Source: Piliocolobus tephrosceles
Taxonomy: Eukaryota; Chordata; Mammalia; Primates; Cercopithecidae
Assembly: GCF_002776525.5 (NCBI RefSeq)
Contig: NC_045439.1
Coordinates: forward strand, 123,422,892-123,486,891
Reading direction: 5' to 3'
DNA: 64,000 bases
The notes beneath the pieces were generated by a model that had not been told where the DNA came from, searched no databases, and worked only from the letters and a program-made list of their open reading frames with translations. Position numbers and translations under genes: made by a program. Shown here piece after piece: positions 33,801 through 42,633 of the stretch (positions are counted from its first letter, which is position 1; every line of letters begins with the position of its first letter).

Positions 33801-36800
33801 AGGGGAACCACCCCTACAAATGACCGCTGGCTTTTTCCAGAGTAAGTCCCAGGGATACTTGGCTCACCATTCAGATCCTCATTCCCGACAGTCCAAGGTT
33901 CGGCAGAGTCAAAGTGGGTGTCCCCTCCAATGTTGGGGCCTGGGAAGTAGGCATGGGCCAGGAAGCCGCCCTCACCATCGAAGGGCGTGCTGTCACCGTG
34001 GAAGCCCTCGGCAAAGAAGATCATGATGTCGGCCTGCTTCTCATGGCCCTCACGGATGTAGGCATAAGGCACCTCGCGGAAGCGCAGTGGTGTGGCACTC
34101 TCCCACACGCGGAATGCCTTGCGAATGGCCTCGTATGTGGCATACTCGCCCACCTTGGGGGTGTAATTCTGGATGCTGAGGTCCAGCCACGTGGGGAGAG
34201 GATGGGGTGTGTTAGGATAACGAGGGGCAACATTCTCCTTCCCTGCACTCTCCCAGGTCTGACTGTCCTGCCCAGCCACCTCTGCCTGACTCAACTCTTC
34301 CTGCTACCTCATGCACGATGCCTCTGTCTCAAGAACAAGGGATCCTCAGGCTTTGGCTCTCTGGCACTGGGGTACACCCTTGATCGCTATACCTCTTTCC
34401 AGGATGAGAGCCATTTTCCTCCCCACTCCCAGGGATGCTTCCCAGGAACTGAGGGGAGTAGGGCAGGAGGTCTCTGAGTCTCTGCATAAGCACAATGGGT
34501 GGGGAATAATTACAAGATGTGAGAAAGGTTGCTTGCCTGCTGGACTCACCAGAAAGTGATTTCATTATGTTGCCATTTGAGACCCTGGATGGCATAGCGC
34601 TTCCTTCGAACATTGGCCTTGATCTCAGCCCCAAACTTGTCTGGAACACCACATCGGGGGCGCCTCATGGCCCTGGAGTGGGTTTGGGTGTGAGGATTGG
34701 GGTCAGTGCAATGTATGAAAGAGAAAGGTCTCCAGTGTCAGTGTTAGGTGAGACTTGCTGTATGTCAATGTGGGGAAAGGCCAAGGTTATGAGATCAGGG
34801 TGAACATGAGAGGGTCAGGATCAGCACGTGGGGGTGAGGTATGGGGGGGGCACAAGCCAGGCATTCAGGTAGGAACATCTCTGGCGCTGGCATTGTCAGT
34901 GGGTGCCAGGCAGAACTCCTGCCAGGGTCTAGCACTTACTTCATGGTGTCTGCATCAGCTTTGCCTGTTACTTGCAAGCCGTAAAACTTCTGCATGGCAG
35001 CGATGGCCGCTGAGAGTGACTGGGGTGAGCGCTGCGTGTGGGTACGTAGGTCCCCGGGAGGCAGGTAGCCATACTGCTGTAGCCAGGCCTGTAGGGAAAG
35101 GGGTATGGCTTAGAGCATCCCCACCTGGCCGATGGGGTGCCTCTACCTCCCCCACAATGCCCAGCATACAGCCTTGGCTTGGTGAGGAAAGGACAGTGGG
35201 TTCCCAGCTTGGCTCCGCCAGCAGGTCTGGAGGAACTCCCAGGCTAGACCTGATCTCTGGCCCAGGCCCCAGTAGGGCTTGTCCCCTCGGGCCTATGGGC
35301 CCAAACAGGCTTTTGGCTGTAGCTCTCTTGAAAATGAGAGAGAGCCCTGGTGGTTTAATGGAGTTCTGAGATGTCTTCTCAGAGCTGTGATTCCTTCTAG
35401 CACTTTTCTCCTCCATGTCAGTGTTCTTGCAGAGATAGCATGTTCCACCTGGGAATGGGCTATGCCCATGATGGGTGGGGAGGGGTGTTGACAGGCTGAG
35501 TGAGCTCTACTATTGGGTTTGACATGAGGCCCTCCTGGGATGGCAGTGCCATGTCCCCAGGACCCTCACAGCTGAGATCTTTTTAGAAAGGAGGGCAGAA
35601 AAAGAGCTAGAGCTAAGGCTGGCTACTACAAGGGGAAACTAGGAACTTGGGATGTGGTAAGAGGTGTGATTCAGCTGGAGCCAGGATCCTGCCACTGTCC
35701 TTATCCAAGCAGCATCTGACCTATGGCTTAGAACCTAAAGGCCTATTTAAGATTCTTAGCAGAGGCCGGGCGCAGTGGCTCACACCTGTAATCCCAGCAC
35801 TTTGGGAGACCAAGGCAGGTGGATCATGAGGTCAGGAGATCGAGACCATCCTGGCTTACACAGTGAAACCCCGTCTCTACTAAAAATACAAAAAAAAATT
35901 AGCGGGGCGTGGTGGCGGGCGCCTATACTCACAGCTACTCGGGAAGCTGAGGCAGGAGAATGGCATGAACCCAGGAGGCGGAGCTTGCAGTGAGCCGAGA
36001 TTGCGCCACTGCACTCCAGCCTGGGTGACAGAGCGAGACTCCGTCTCAAAAAAAAAAAAAATTCTCAGCAGAGGAAGTGGGAGATAGGGGTGGAGGAGAC
36101 TTGGTGACTGTATTTTATTTCAGGTATGTTGTGAATTGGTCATAATATAAAGGCTGGCATATCGCCTTAAATTAATGTTAGGTTTTGGTCTTTGATTAAA
36201 AGGTTCACACACTGCAAAGTCCTGTTGAGGAGAAAGTCAGCCTTTATTGTAAGAACGATGGAGTATTTTCTTAAAGCCTCAAAGTAGAACAAGCCAGGCT
36301 GGGCGTGGTGGCTGACGCCTGTAATCCTAACAGTTTGGGAGGCCAAGGCGGTCAGATCCCCTGAGGTCAGGAGTTTGAGACCAGCCTAGCCAACATGGCG
36401 AAACTCTGTCTCTACTAAAAATACAAAAATTAGCCGCGCATGGTGGTGGGCACCTGTAATCCCAGCTACTCGGGAAGCTGAGGTAGGAGAATCGCTGAAC
36501 CTGGGAGGCCAAGGTTGCAGTGAACCAAGATCGTGCCGCTGCACTCAGCCTGGGTGACAGAGCGAGACTCTCTCTCAAAACAAAACAAAAAAGTAAAACA
36601 AGCCAAGTTATATATGAAATATGAAGATGCTTGGATTCTTTTATGGGGAGAAGACACCACCCAGATAGCTCTAGTCCCTGCTCCAGTTTTGCTTTCTTAG
36701 GGAGTTCGGGAAGGGGCTGTAGGTTGCCCAGGACAGGACCTTGGAGGGGAGATGGGGGAGGCTGCTGTTGGGTGCTGCATCTCCTATCCAAGGTCATCAG

Positions 36801-39711
36801 TATGGACTGCCACATGGCCCTTCACCTCTGGCTCAGGCCCTGGTGATGGGGCAGCAGTCTTGCATGGGGACTGGGGGTGACTCAAGAGCAGCTGACTGGG
36901 GACCTGAGCCCACAGGGGCAAGAATTGCAACATGGTTCTGGGAAGTGATCCCCCAAGGCTGATGGGAGCTAGAACCCGAGATGTAAACAACCCAGCCTTT
37001 TCCCAGCCAACAGTCTTGGCTAGAACAACCCTAGCACCACCTAGCTCTGAGGCTCTGAGAGCCCCTCCTCAGGGGTAGAGGAAGGAGTGACATTTAACCT
37101 CTGGTATACCAGAGGGGAGCCAAGCAGGGCACACCAGTCCCGGGCTGCTCTCAGGGAGCTGCAGGCTTGCCCTGACCTGTTCTGGCTGATGCTACAGCCA
37201 GTGCCTGGGGAGGCCTGCTGTGGCCTGTGCCTAAATATGCAGGAAACGTCTTTTGCCCCTAGCCTCACCTGCAGGATAAATACACCCCAGGCTTATGACC
37301 CTTGGTTGGGGAGCAGCTGCTTCAGGACTTGGGGAAGGACGGGACTGGTCTACTTCTGATGCTGGAAGGCAGGAGGACTGAGGCCAGGCCCCCTCAACCC
37401 TCAGAGAGCAAAGCTGAGAGAATTCACCTAAAGCAGAACGACAGAAGGGAGGGCAGCACAGAGATGGGGAGAATCCACCTCCAGGAGCTCTAGGGGAAAT
37501 CCCCTCTGGAGTCTTTCAAGAAGCTAGGCGGGTCTAAATAGTCACACCCACAACCTCCCCCCCATACCCTAGGGAGAAAAATGAAGGCTCAGTCAAGTGA
37601 AGGACTTCCCTGGAGTCAAGAGAGCTGCCAGGCCTGGAAAGGAAGTGCCCCCATCCCTCTCCTCCCCTCAGGCCTAGGCAAGTTTCTCTCCTCACAGAGA
37701 CTATGAGGTCGAAACCACAGAAGAGAGGACTCTTGTGTCTGCGGCTGGGTGGGAGGAAGGGCTCAGCGCCAGACGGGCCATGGGGAGGAGAGGGCTGTCC
37801 TGGAGCTGGTGCAGGACTCTGGAGGCCTGGTGGGAGGGACCCAGCTGCATGAGGCCTGCACCACCCCAGCTTTCCCTCCACATTGGCCTGGAGTAAAAAG
37901 CAACTATGTTGAGTCAAAGAACTCAGCTGGCTGGCTTTGTCTTTGTGAATGAGAGAGATGTAAGGTATCCCCTAGGAGAAAGTCAAGGGAACACCTCCCA
38001 TCTTGGCTTACGAGTCCAGTGGAGGGTGGGGGGACCTCCAGCTCTGCAGTAGGCCCTGGATCCTAGCCTCTGGGGCTGCTCCTCCCTCCCTTCCAGGGCC
38101 CAGAAGCAAATGGTGGTTCTGGCACTGGATCCGCCCATGACCCACTTAAAACGGAGCCAGGGCTGCCGCCCCTCCCCTGGGGGACCCAGCAGAGCAGGGG
38201 AGGGAAAAAAGGCAAGGCAGTGAAGTTGGCGGTGGGCAGCTCCCCTGATGCCCAGGCTCGTTTTCTTAGGGGCGCTCCCTTTCAGGTCTCAGAGGAGGAC
38301 TCTAGGCCTGGGAAGAGGACGACTCCTCCCGGACAGTCAGAATCAGCCTCCAGCACTAGGGCAGGTTTTTTACTCTCCCTGGTGTCTGAGCACTCCACGT
38401 TTCGTCTTCCACCCCCATTCCTGGGGCCATACTTTTCCAGTCGGCCCTAGACCCTTTCAGGGACAGAGACAGAAGAGAATATTCTTTCCAAAGAGTTTTC
38501 TCCGGGGTGGGACTAGGGCGGAGAAGCCAAACCCAAATCCCATCCCCCTTCTGGGGCCCTTCCTGGCCCCTCCCGACCGCACCCAGGCCCTTGCCAGGCT
38601 GAGTGGGTTGAGATGGCCCAAAATAAGAAGCTCATTAAATCCGTCTCCCACCTTCACCCCAAAATAAGAGAGGGAGAGGAAAAACCTCCTCAGACAACTC
38701 CCACGCAGCTTCCTCTGGGGCCCGGTGGGCCACCGTCTGGGACGGGGTGGGGGTGGGGGGCGCCCGAGCCAGCCGAGACGTGTGAGGGCACCCCGGGCCA
38801 GACCCTCTCCCCACTCCCCGAGCGACGCCCCCAGGCTCCCTGCAATTAACACAGAAAAACAATTAACAACAAAAAGGGCCTGAAGGCGCCGGTGCGGGTG
38901 GGGATAGTGGAAGGCAGCGACCCGGCCGATCGCCCGGCTCACAAGGAGAGCTTTGTGTGGACGGAAAAGCGGCCAGCGCGCCGGCGCTGCGACCCTCGAC
39001 GCCAGGGATGCGGGTAGGGGGACAGCGGGGTCCTCTCGGGGAGACGGGGGCTGTGGCCCTGGACGTTCGGCCGTCCACCCTCGACCCCCATCTGGCCGCA
39101 GACGCGTCCGCTGAGGGCCTGGGCCGCCCGGGGAGGCCGAAGCGCCCATCGGAGGGCGCGCCGGCGGGAGAGCGCTGGAGAGCTGGAAAGTCGAAGAAAC
39201 AACAAACTCTCGCGCATGACGAGGAGCCGGGACAGCGCGGGGTTTGAGCGGAGTCCAAATGTTTACCAGGCGGTTCCAGAGCTGAACGCAGAGCCCAAGG
39301 GAATTGGGGAAGGGGGAGTCTGCCCGAGTTGTAAAGTTCTTCCAAGGACTGGGAAAAAAGAAGGAATGGGAAAGAGAGTCGGCGGCGCAGGGGGTGGGGG
39401 CAGCTGGTTGGAAGCGGGCAAAAGTTGGATCGATCTGGAAGTTTGGAGACGAAGAGGAAAAAGAAAAGGAGGGGGAATCCTGCAGGCCCGAACAGCCGAG
39501 ATCCCAAGAGCCCTCCTCTCCGAATAGAGGCTGTCCCCTTGGAGACCCCCGGGCTCGCCTCCCGGCGGGCGAGACTCCGGGAAGGGCCGGGGAGCTCACT
39601 TACTTCGGGGCTGAAGGTGCTGCTTTGGGCCGAGCCGAGGGAGGCGAGCGCGGTGCCGAGCGTGAGCAGGGGGAGCAGGAGACAACGGGAGTGTCTTGGG
39701 GCGGGAGACAT
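30555..39711 (-). CDS. MMP14: Matrix metalloproteinase 14 (MT1-MMP), complete, 10 coding exons
   Basis: Joined minus-strand exons 39,711-39,604; 35,088-34,940; 34,672-34,550; 34,175-33,868; 33,331-33,170; 32,879-32,719; 32,220-32,082; 31,961-31,811; 31,338-31,223; 30,886-30,555 give 582 codons, as in human. The enzyme is a zinc endopeptidase anchored in the plasma membrane; it cleaves collagen and activates pro-MMP2 with TIMP2. Seen in order: signal peptide (1-20), cysteine switch PRCGVPD (91-97, Cys93), furin site RRKR (108-111), MT-loop PYAYIREG (163-170), zinc site [11 protein letters not shown] (His239, Glu240, His243, His249), hinge, four hemopexin blades closed by Cys508, transmembrane helix about 539-562 and a short tail with LLY573, Cys574 and C-terminal DKV. 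Every junction is GT-AG and in phase. No break or frameshift. Residues 285-286 are Ser-Lys and 224 is Gly (see findings). Confidence 0.97.
30980..31140 (+). mobile_element. MIR fragment in MMP14 intron 9
   Basis: cagcttcctcagctgtaaaatgggggtgcc and cctagcccagcgcctggtatgtg. Forward MIR core between exons 9 and 10. Confidence 0.65.
31223..31338 (-). CDS. MMP14: MMP14 coding exon 9 (hemopexin blade)
   Basis: 116 bases, residues 434-473: [19 protein letters not shown] ... GSFMGSDE. Donor GTGAGA at 31,222. Confidence 0.96.
31811..31961 (-). CDS. MMP14: MMP14 coding exon 8 (hemopexin blade)
   Basis: 151 bases, residues 384-434: [19 protein letters not shown] ... TYFFRGNK. Acceptor cccCAG, donor GTAAGA. 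Confidence 0.96.
32082..32220 (-). CDS. MMP14: MMP14 coding exon 7 (hemopexin blade)
   Basis: 139 bases, residues 338-384: [20 protein letters not shown]... FVFFKG. Hemopexin domain, used for homodimerisation and collagen unwinding. Confidence 0.96.
32383..32672 (-). mobile_element. Alu (antisense) in MMP14 intron 6
   Basis: tttcttttgagatggagtctcg to ccaccatgcccggcc. It fills most of the 498-base intron, 47 bases from the exon 6 donor. Because MMP14 is on the minus strand, it is sense relative to the transcript. Confidence 0.93.
32719..32879 (-). CDS. MMP14: MMP14 coding exon 6 (hinge and first hemopexin blade)
   Basis: 161 bases, residues 284-337. Starts Gly-Ser-Lys-Ser-Gly, then the proline-rich, O-glycosylated hinge ([13 protein letters not shown]) and the start of the hemopexin domain with Cys319 (ICDGNFDT). 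Phase-0 end. Confidence 0.95.
33170..33331 (-). CDS. MMP14: MMP14 coding exon 5 (active site)
   Basis: 162 bases, residues 230-284. Contains the catalytic zinc motif [11 protein letters not shown] and the Met-turn region [12 protein letters not shown]. Ends after the first base of Gly284. Confidence 0.97.
33868..34175 (-). CDS. MMP14: MMP14 coding exon 4 (catalytic domain)
   Basis: 308 bases, residues 127-230. Contains NYTPKVGEY, the MT-loop PYAYIREG (163-170) specific to membrane MMPs, and the structural zinc and calcium loops [18 protein letters not shown]. Residue 224 is Gly (human Arg by memory). Confidence 0.96.
34550..34672 (-). CDS. MMP14: MMP14 coding exon 3 (cysteine switch, furin site)
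   Basis: 123 bases, residues 86-127. Carries PRCGVPD with Cys93, which caps the zinc in the zymogen, and RRKR at 108-111, where furin removes the prodomain in the Golgi before Tyr112. Donor GTGAGT. Confidence 0.97.
34940..35088 (-). CDS. MMP14: MMP14 coding exon 2 (propeptide)
   Basis: 149 bases, residues 37-86 (split Lys86). Encodes the propeptide helices [13 protein letters not shown] ... [13 protein letters not shown]. Acceptor tcccTACAG, donor GTAAGT. Confidence 0.97.
35764..36062 (+). mobile_element. Young Alu (sense) in MMP14 intron 1
   Basis: ggccgggcgcagtggctcac to poly(A), AluY-like. Antisense relative to MMP14. TSD-like attcttagcagag / attctcagcagag on both sides. Confidence 0.93.
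36297..36595 (+). mobile_element. Alu (sense) in MMP14 intron 1
   Basis: ggctgggcgtggtggctgac to caaaacaaaacaaaa, flanked by related aagtagaacaagcca / aagtaaaacaagcca. Confidence 0.93.
36610..38600. other. MMP14: Unique part of MMP14 intron 1
   Basis: Repeat-poor, GC-rich intronic DNA between exon 2 and exon 1. I see no additional exon. Candidate intronic regulatory DNA, from position and lack of repeats only. Confidence 0.5.
39604..39711 (-). CDS. MMP14: MMP14 coding exon 1 (signal peptide)
   Basis: 36 codons: MSPAPR, the signal peptide core [19 protein letters not shown] and SSTFSPE. Donor GTAAGT at 39,603-39,598. The frame stays open far into intron 1 (to 38,863), but the donor is canonical and exon 2 continues the protein. 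Confidence 0.97.
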
Positions 39712-39960
39712 GGTCCGAGACCACCGGGTCAGCCGGGCAGTGTGGGCTCCGCGGCGGGGCCCACGCCCTGGGGTCGCACCGCCACTCCCTCGGGGCGCCT
39801 TTGTCTTCGGTAGGCACTGAACTTTAATTCCTAGAGCGCTGTCGGCTTGGAATTAAGGGGATTGTTCCTGAAAGTGCCTGTTTGCTCTTCTCCTCTTTTC
39901 CGGTTTTTGATCTTTCTTCTGCTTAGTCGGCGAACTGGGGTCTGGATCCCTCTCGCTCTC
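39712..39960 (-). other. MMP14: MMP14 5' UTR (approximate)
   Basis: Directly upstream of the ATG, length assumed from the human transcript. There is no intron signal between it and the ATG. Confidence 0.5.
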
Positions 39961-40159
39961 TCCTCTGGTCCCTCCCTTTTCCCGCAGCCTCTCCTCCGTC
40001 CCCGCCCCAGTGCCCTCCTTTCCTGGTTGGGGACGTGGTTGTTTTAGCCTGAATCCAATTACAACCAAGAACTGGAAAAAAAAAAAAAAAAACCAAAAAC
40101 CCTCTAAGTTGCCTTTTTGTGGTGCAGGCTGCCATCTGCAGGGGTTGAGGCCACGGTGG

Positions 40160-40173
40160 ACAGCAGGGGGCTG
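40160..40173 (+). promoter_or_regulatory. CTCF-like motif upstream of MMP14
   Basis: ACAGCAGGGGGCTG matches 12 of 14 CTCF core positions and lies 450 bases upstream of the MMP14 ATG, between MMP14 and MRPL52. Confidence 0.4.
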
Positions 40174-41230
40174 TAGAGGACCCAGGGGACGGGATGTGGG
40201 AGACTTTCAACCCATAAGCATATTCTGAGTGGCTTGATTCCTCTGGTATTCAGCATTTGTCTCACCTCAGGGTGGAAATTATTGGGGGCTACATGGCTAG
40301 GGGCAACAAGGAGCTCAAAGTGTGGGATGGTGGTGGTGGTGGGGTCTTCTTCCATGCTCATGAGACCTGCATAGGGAGAAGGGGCCAGTTTACTAATAGT
40401 TGGGGGGTTATCTTCTGGGCCCTGTAGACAACTGTCTATGGTCCTCCCTCCGCTGCCAAAAATTCCAAACTATGACCCAACTACCAACAACAAACCCCAC
40501 AACCATACTGGATCTGTGGCTCCAACCTTGTGGAAAGACAAAGGTGATTCCTTTATTGTCATTTGTAATGTGGCTGCACCTTTAACTGGAAATCGCTGAG
40601 AGGAAAAGGCTTACAAGGCCATAGGATCTGGGGGAAAGCAAATCAAGCTGGGTGAAATTATTGTAAAAGAAGGGATTGGGAGTTGGGACTCTGGGGTTTA
40701 GTTCCACCTCTACACTGAAAAAGGAGGCAAGAGTAAAATCTCCGTTAGGGACTTACTGGACTCAGAACAAAAGATGGAGGTATGTAGGAAAGGAAGAGGG
40801 CAGGATAAAGCTGACCGTGAGAAAGGGAGACAGATGAGAGTCAGGAACTAGACAGATGTGGAAAAGCAGCACAACGGAAGCAGGAAAAGTGTGGGAGACA
40901 GAAAATTCAACTATCAGCAAAATCTAAGATCCAAGAATTGCATTTGGTCAGTGAGAGAGGACGGAGGTAGCGCGAGGAGGAAGGGAGAAAAAAGCAAAGG
41001 AAGGAATAAAGGAGGGTGGACAGAAATTAGGTCAGGTAGGAAGCTTCAGAAATCCAAGGGATTCAGGAACTATCGCACTTCTGTGGCAGAAGAATGGAAG
41101 TCTAGTGCTCAGTACTGTAATGAAAACGAAGGTCTTTTGCTATCAGATTCATGATCAATAAAATGAAAAGCTTTTCAGGTCCTGTGGCGCCTCCAGGTTT
41201 GTGGGAGGTATATGGTGTTATTTATTTATT
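40174..41230. other. Unique spacer between MRPL52 and MMP14
   Basis: Non-repetitive, purine-rich in 40,730-41,080. The open frame at 40,858-41,154 (plus) is Lys/Arg/Ser rich without family resemblance, and I do not regard it as a gene. Confidence 0.5.
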
Positions 41231-41234
41231 TGTA

Positions 41235-41485
41235 TTCTTTTTTGAGACGGAGTCTCGCTCTGTCACCCAGGCTGGAGTGCAGTGGCCTGATCTCGGCTCA
41301 CTGCAAGCTCCGCCTCCTGGGTTCACGCCATTCTCCTGCCTCAGCCTCCTGAGTAGCTGGGACTACAGGCACCCGCTACCACGCCCGGCTAATTTTTTGT
41401 GTTTTTGGTAGAGATGGGGTTTCACCGTGTTAGCCAGGATGGTCTTGATCTCCCCACCTTGTGATCCGCCCGTCTCGGCCTCCCG
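41235..41485 (-). mobile_element. Alu (antisense), truncated
   Basis: ttcttttttgagacggagtctc to gtctcggcctcccg, then cut off before the usual gctgggattacagg end. Confidence 0.9.
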
Positions 41486-41782
41486 TGGTGTGTGTTACTA
41501 AACAGCTACCTACCCCACAGTGACTGAGGGCTAAGCCCTTATGTAGGGCTTTCCTACACAAACTGGGGTTGGAAGGTACAAGCCCCTCTTCAACCAATCT
41601 CTGGAATGCAGTCAGAAACACGGAGCCCTCAGAACCCCACTCTTGGCAGGACATGCAACACCCAGGTATGGTTCTTCCCACATCAGCCTTCCCAGTGAGG
41701 GTAACCACCTGGACCACGTATCTGAATCTTAGGAAGACTGACACCAGATGCTTGTCAAAAAAGGGACCTTGGCTAGAAAATT

Positions 41783-42082
41783 TTTTTTTCTTTTTTTTGA
41801 GATGGAGTCTCACTCTATCACCCAGGCTGGAGTGCAGTGGTACAATCTCGGCTCACCACAACCTCCACCTCCTGGATTCAAGTCATTCTCCTGCCTCAGC
41901 CTCCCAAGTAGCTGGGATTACAGGCGTATGCCACCACGCCTGGCTAATTTTTGTATTTTGAGTAGAGACAGGGGAGTTTCACCACGTTGGCTAGGCTGGT
42001 CTTGAACTCCTGACCTCGTGATCCACCCGCCTCGGCCTCCCAAAGTGCTGGGATTACAGGCGTGAGCCACCGTGCCCAGCTG
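41783..42082 (-). mobile_element. Alu (antisense)
   Basis: ttttttttgagatggagtctc to ccaccgtgcccagc. Flanked by gaaaattttt / gaaaatcttttt. Confidence 0.93.
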
Positions 42083-42482
42083 AAAATCTTTTTCGTGAAA
42101 ACATTTATTAGATGCCACCTATACATGGCCTAAACTGTGTATGGGCTGTTAAAGGCTTGAGTGCCTGGCTAGAACCAGGAAAACTGCTGTCCCCTTTTCA
42201 TGTTCACAGAACAGCTATTTCTCATAGTTGGGCCAGTCCTATGGCCTGCAAAGGAGGTAAACATTGTAAAGCAAGACTTAGCCGAACTGGAATGGAGCCA
42301 GAGATGAGGGCACTAAGCCAAGCCTCCCAGGCAGTGATTTAACAGCTTGTTCTTGGTGTCCCAGCTCTTTTGCTTTGGAGACAGATGGGGAATGTGAAGG
42401 CTCTCTTCTGGCTGGGGTGAAGCATCTAGGTGACAGAAAAGAAATCCAGAGAGAGGCTGAGGAAGGGAGGCAGGAGTTGCTT

Positions 42483-42488
42483 TTTATT
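42483..42488 (-). terminator. MRPL52: MRPL52 polyadenylation signal overlapping the stop codon
   Basis: The minus-strand sequence CAATAAAAAG contains the last sense codon CAA, the stop TAA (42,484-42,486) and the hexamer AATAAA in overlapping register. The 3' UTR would be only about 10-30 bases. Confidence 0.75.
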
Positions 42489-42633
42489 GACTTGGAAGTG
42501 GGCTCTTCAGTGAAGCCCCTTTCAATTTAAGAGCATTTTCCTTCTTCCTTTGTTCTTCCTGCAACTTCTGCTGCCTGAGCTGCCATGCTTGTAATCCAGT
42601 GTCCATTTCCTGTGACAGCAGTACAACTCGTCT
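42484..42633 (-). CDS. MRPL52: MRPL52 coding exon 5
   Basis: 150 bases including the stop: RRVVLLSQEMDTGLQAWQLR continuing to KSPLPSQ. Acceptor TTTCAG. The C-terminal charged helix ends here. Confidence 0.95.
   Translation of the reverse strand, partial: RRVVLLSQEMDTGLQAWQLRQQKLQEEQRKKENALKLKGASLKSPLPSQ

Larger units (their letters stand above)
38700..40010. promoter_or_regulatory. MMP14: CpG island and promoter of MMP14
   Basis: CpG-dense sequence covers the beginning of intron 1, exon 1 and upstream DNA. Upstream of the ATG there is no clear TATA box. A GC box (GGGGCGGGG on the minus strand) lies at 40,000-40,008, in keeping with the Sp1/EGR1-type, TATA-less promoter known for human MMP14. 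The 5' UTR is expected to start about 250 bases above the ATG. Confidence 0.72.

Noticed and set aside
38457..39599. 380-codon open frame on the minus strand within MMP14 exon 1/intron 1
   Set aside because: Lies in CpG-rich DNA, is Pro/Ser/Arg low-complexity, runs in another frame from MMP14 exon 1, and has no splice or family support.
40858..41154. 98-codon Lys/Arg-rich frame between MRPL52 and MMP14
   Set aside because: Composition follows purine-rich DNA. No recognisable family and no upstream promoter or poly(A) logic beyond a chance AATAAA near its end.
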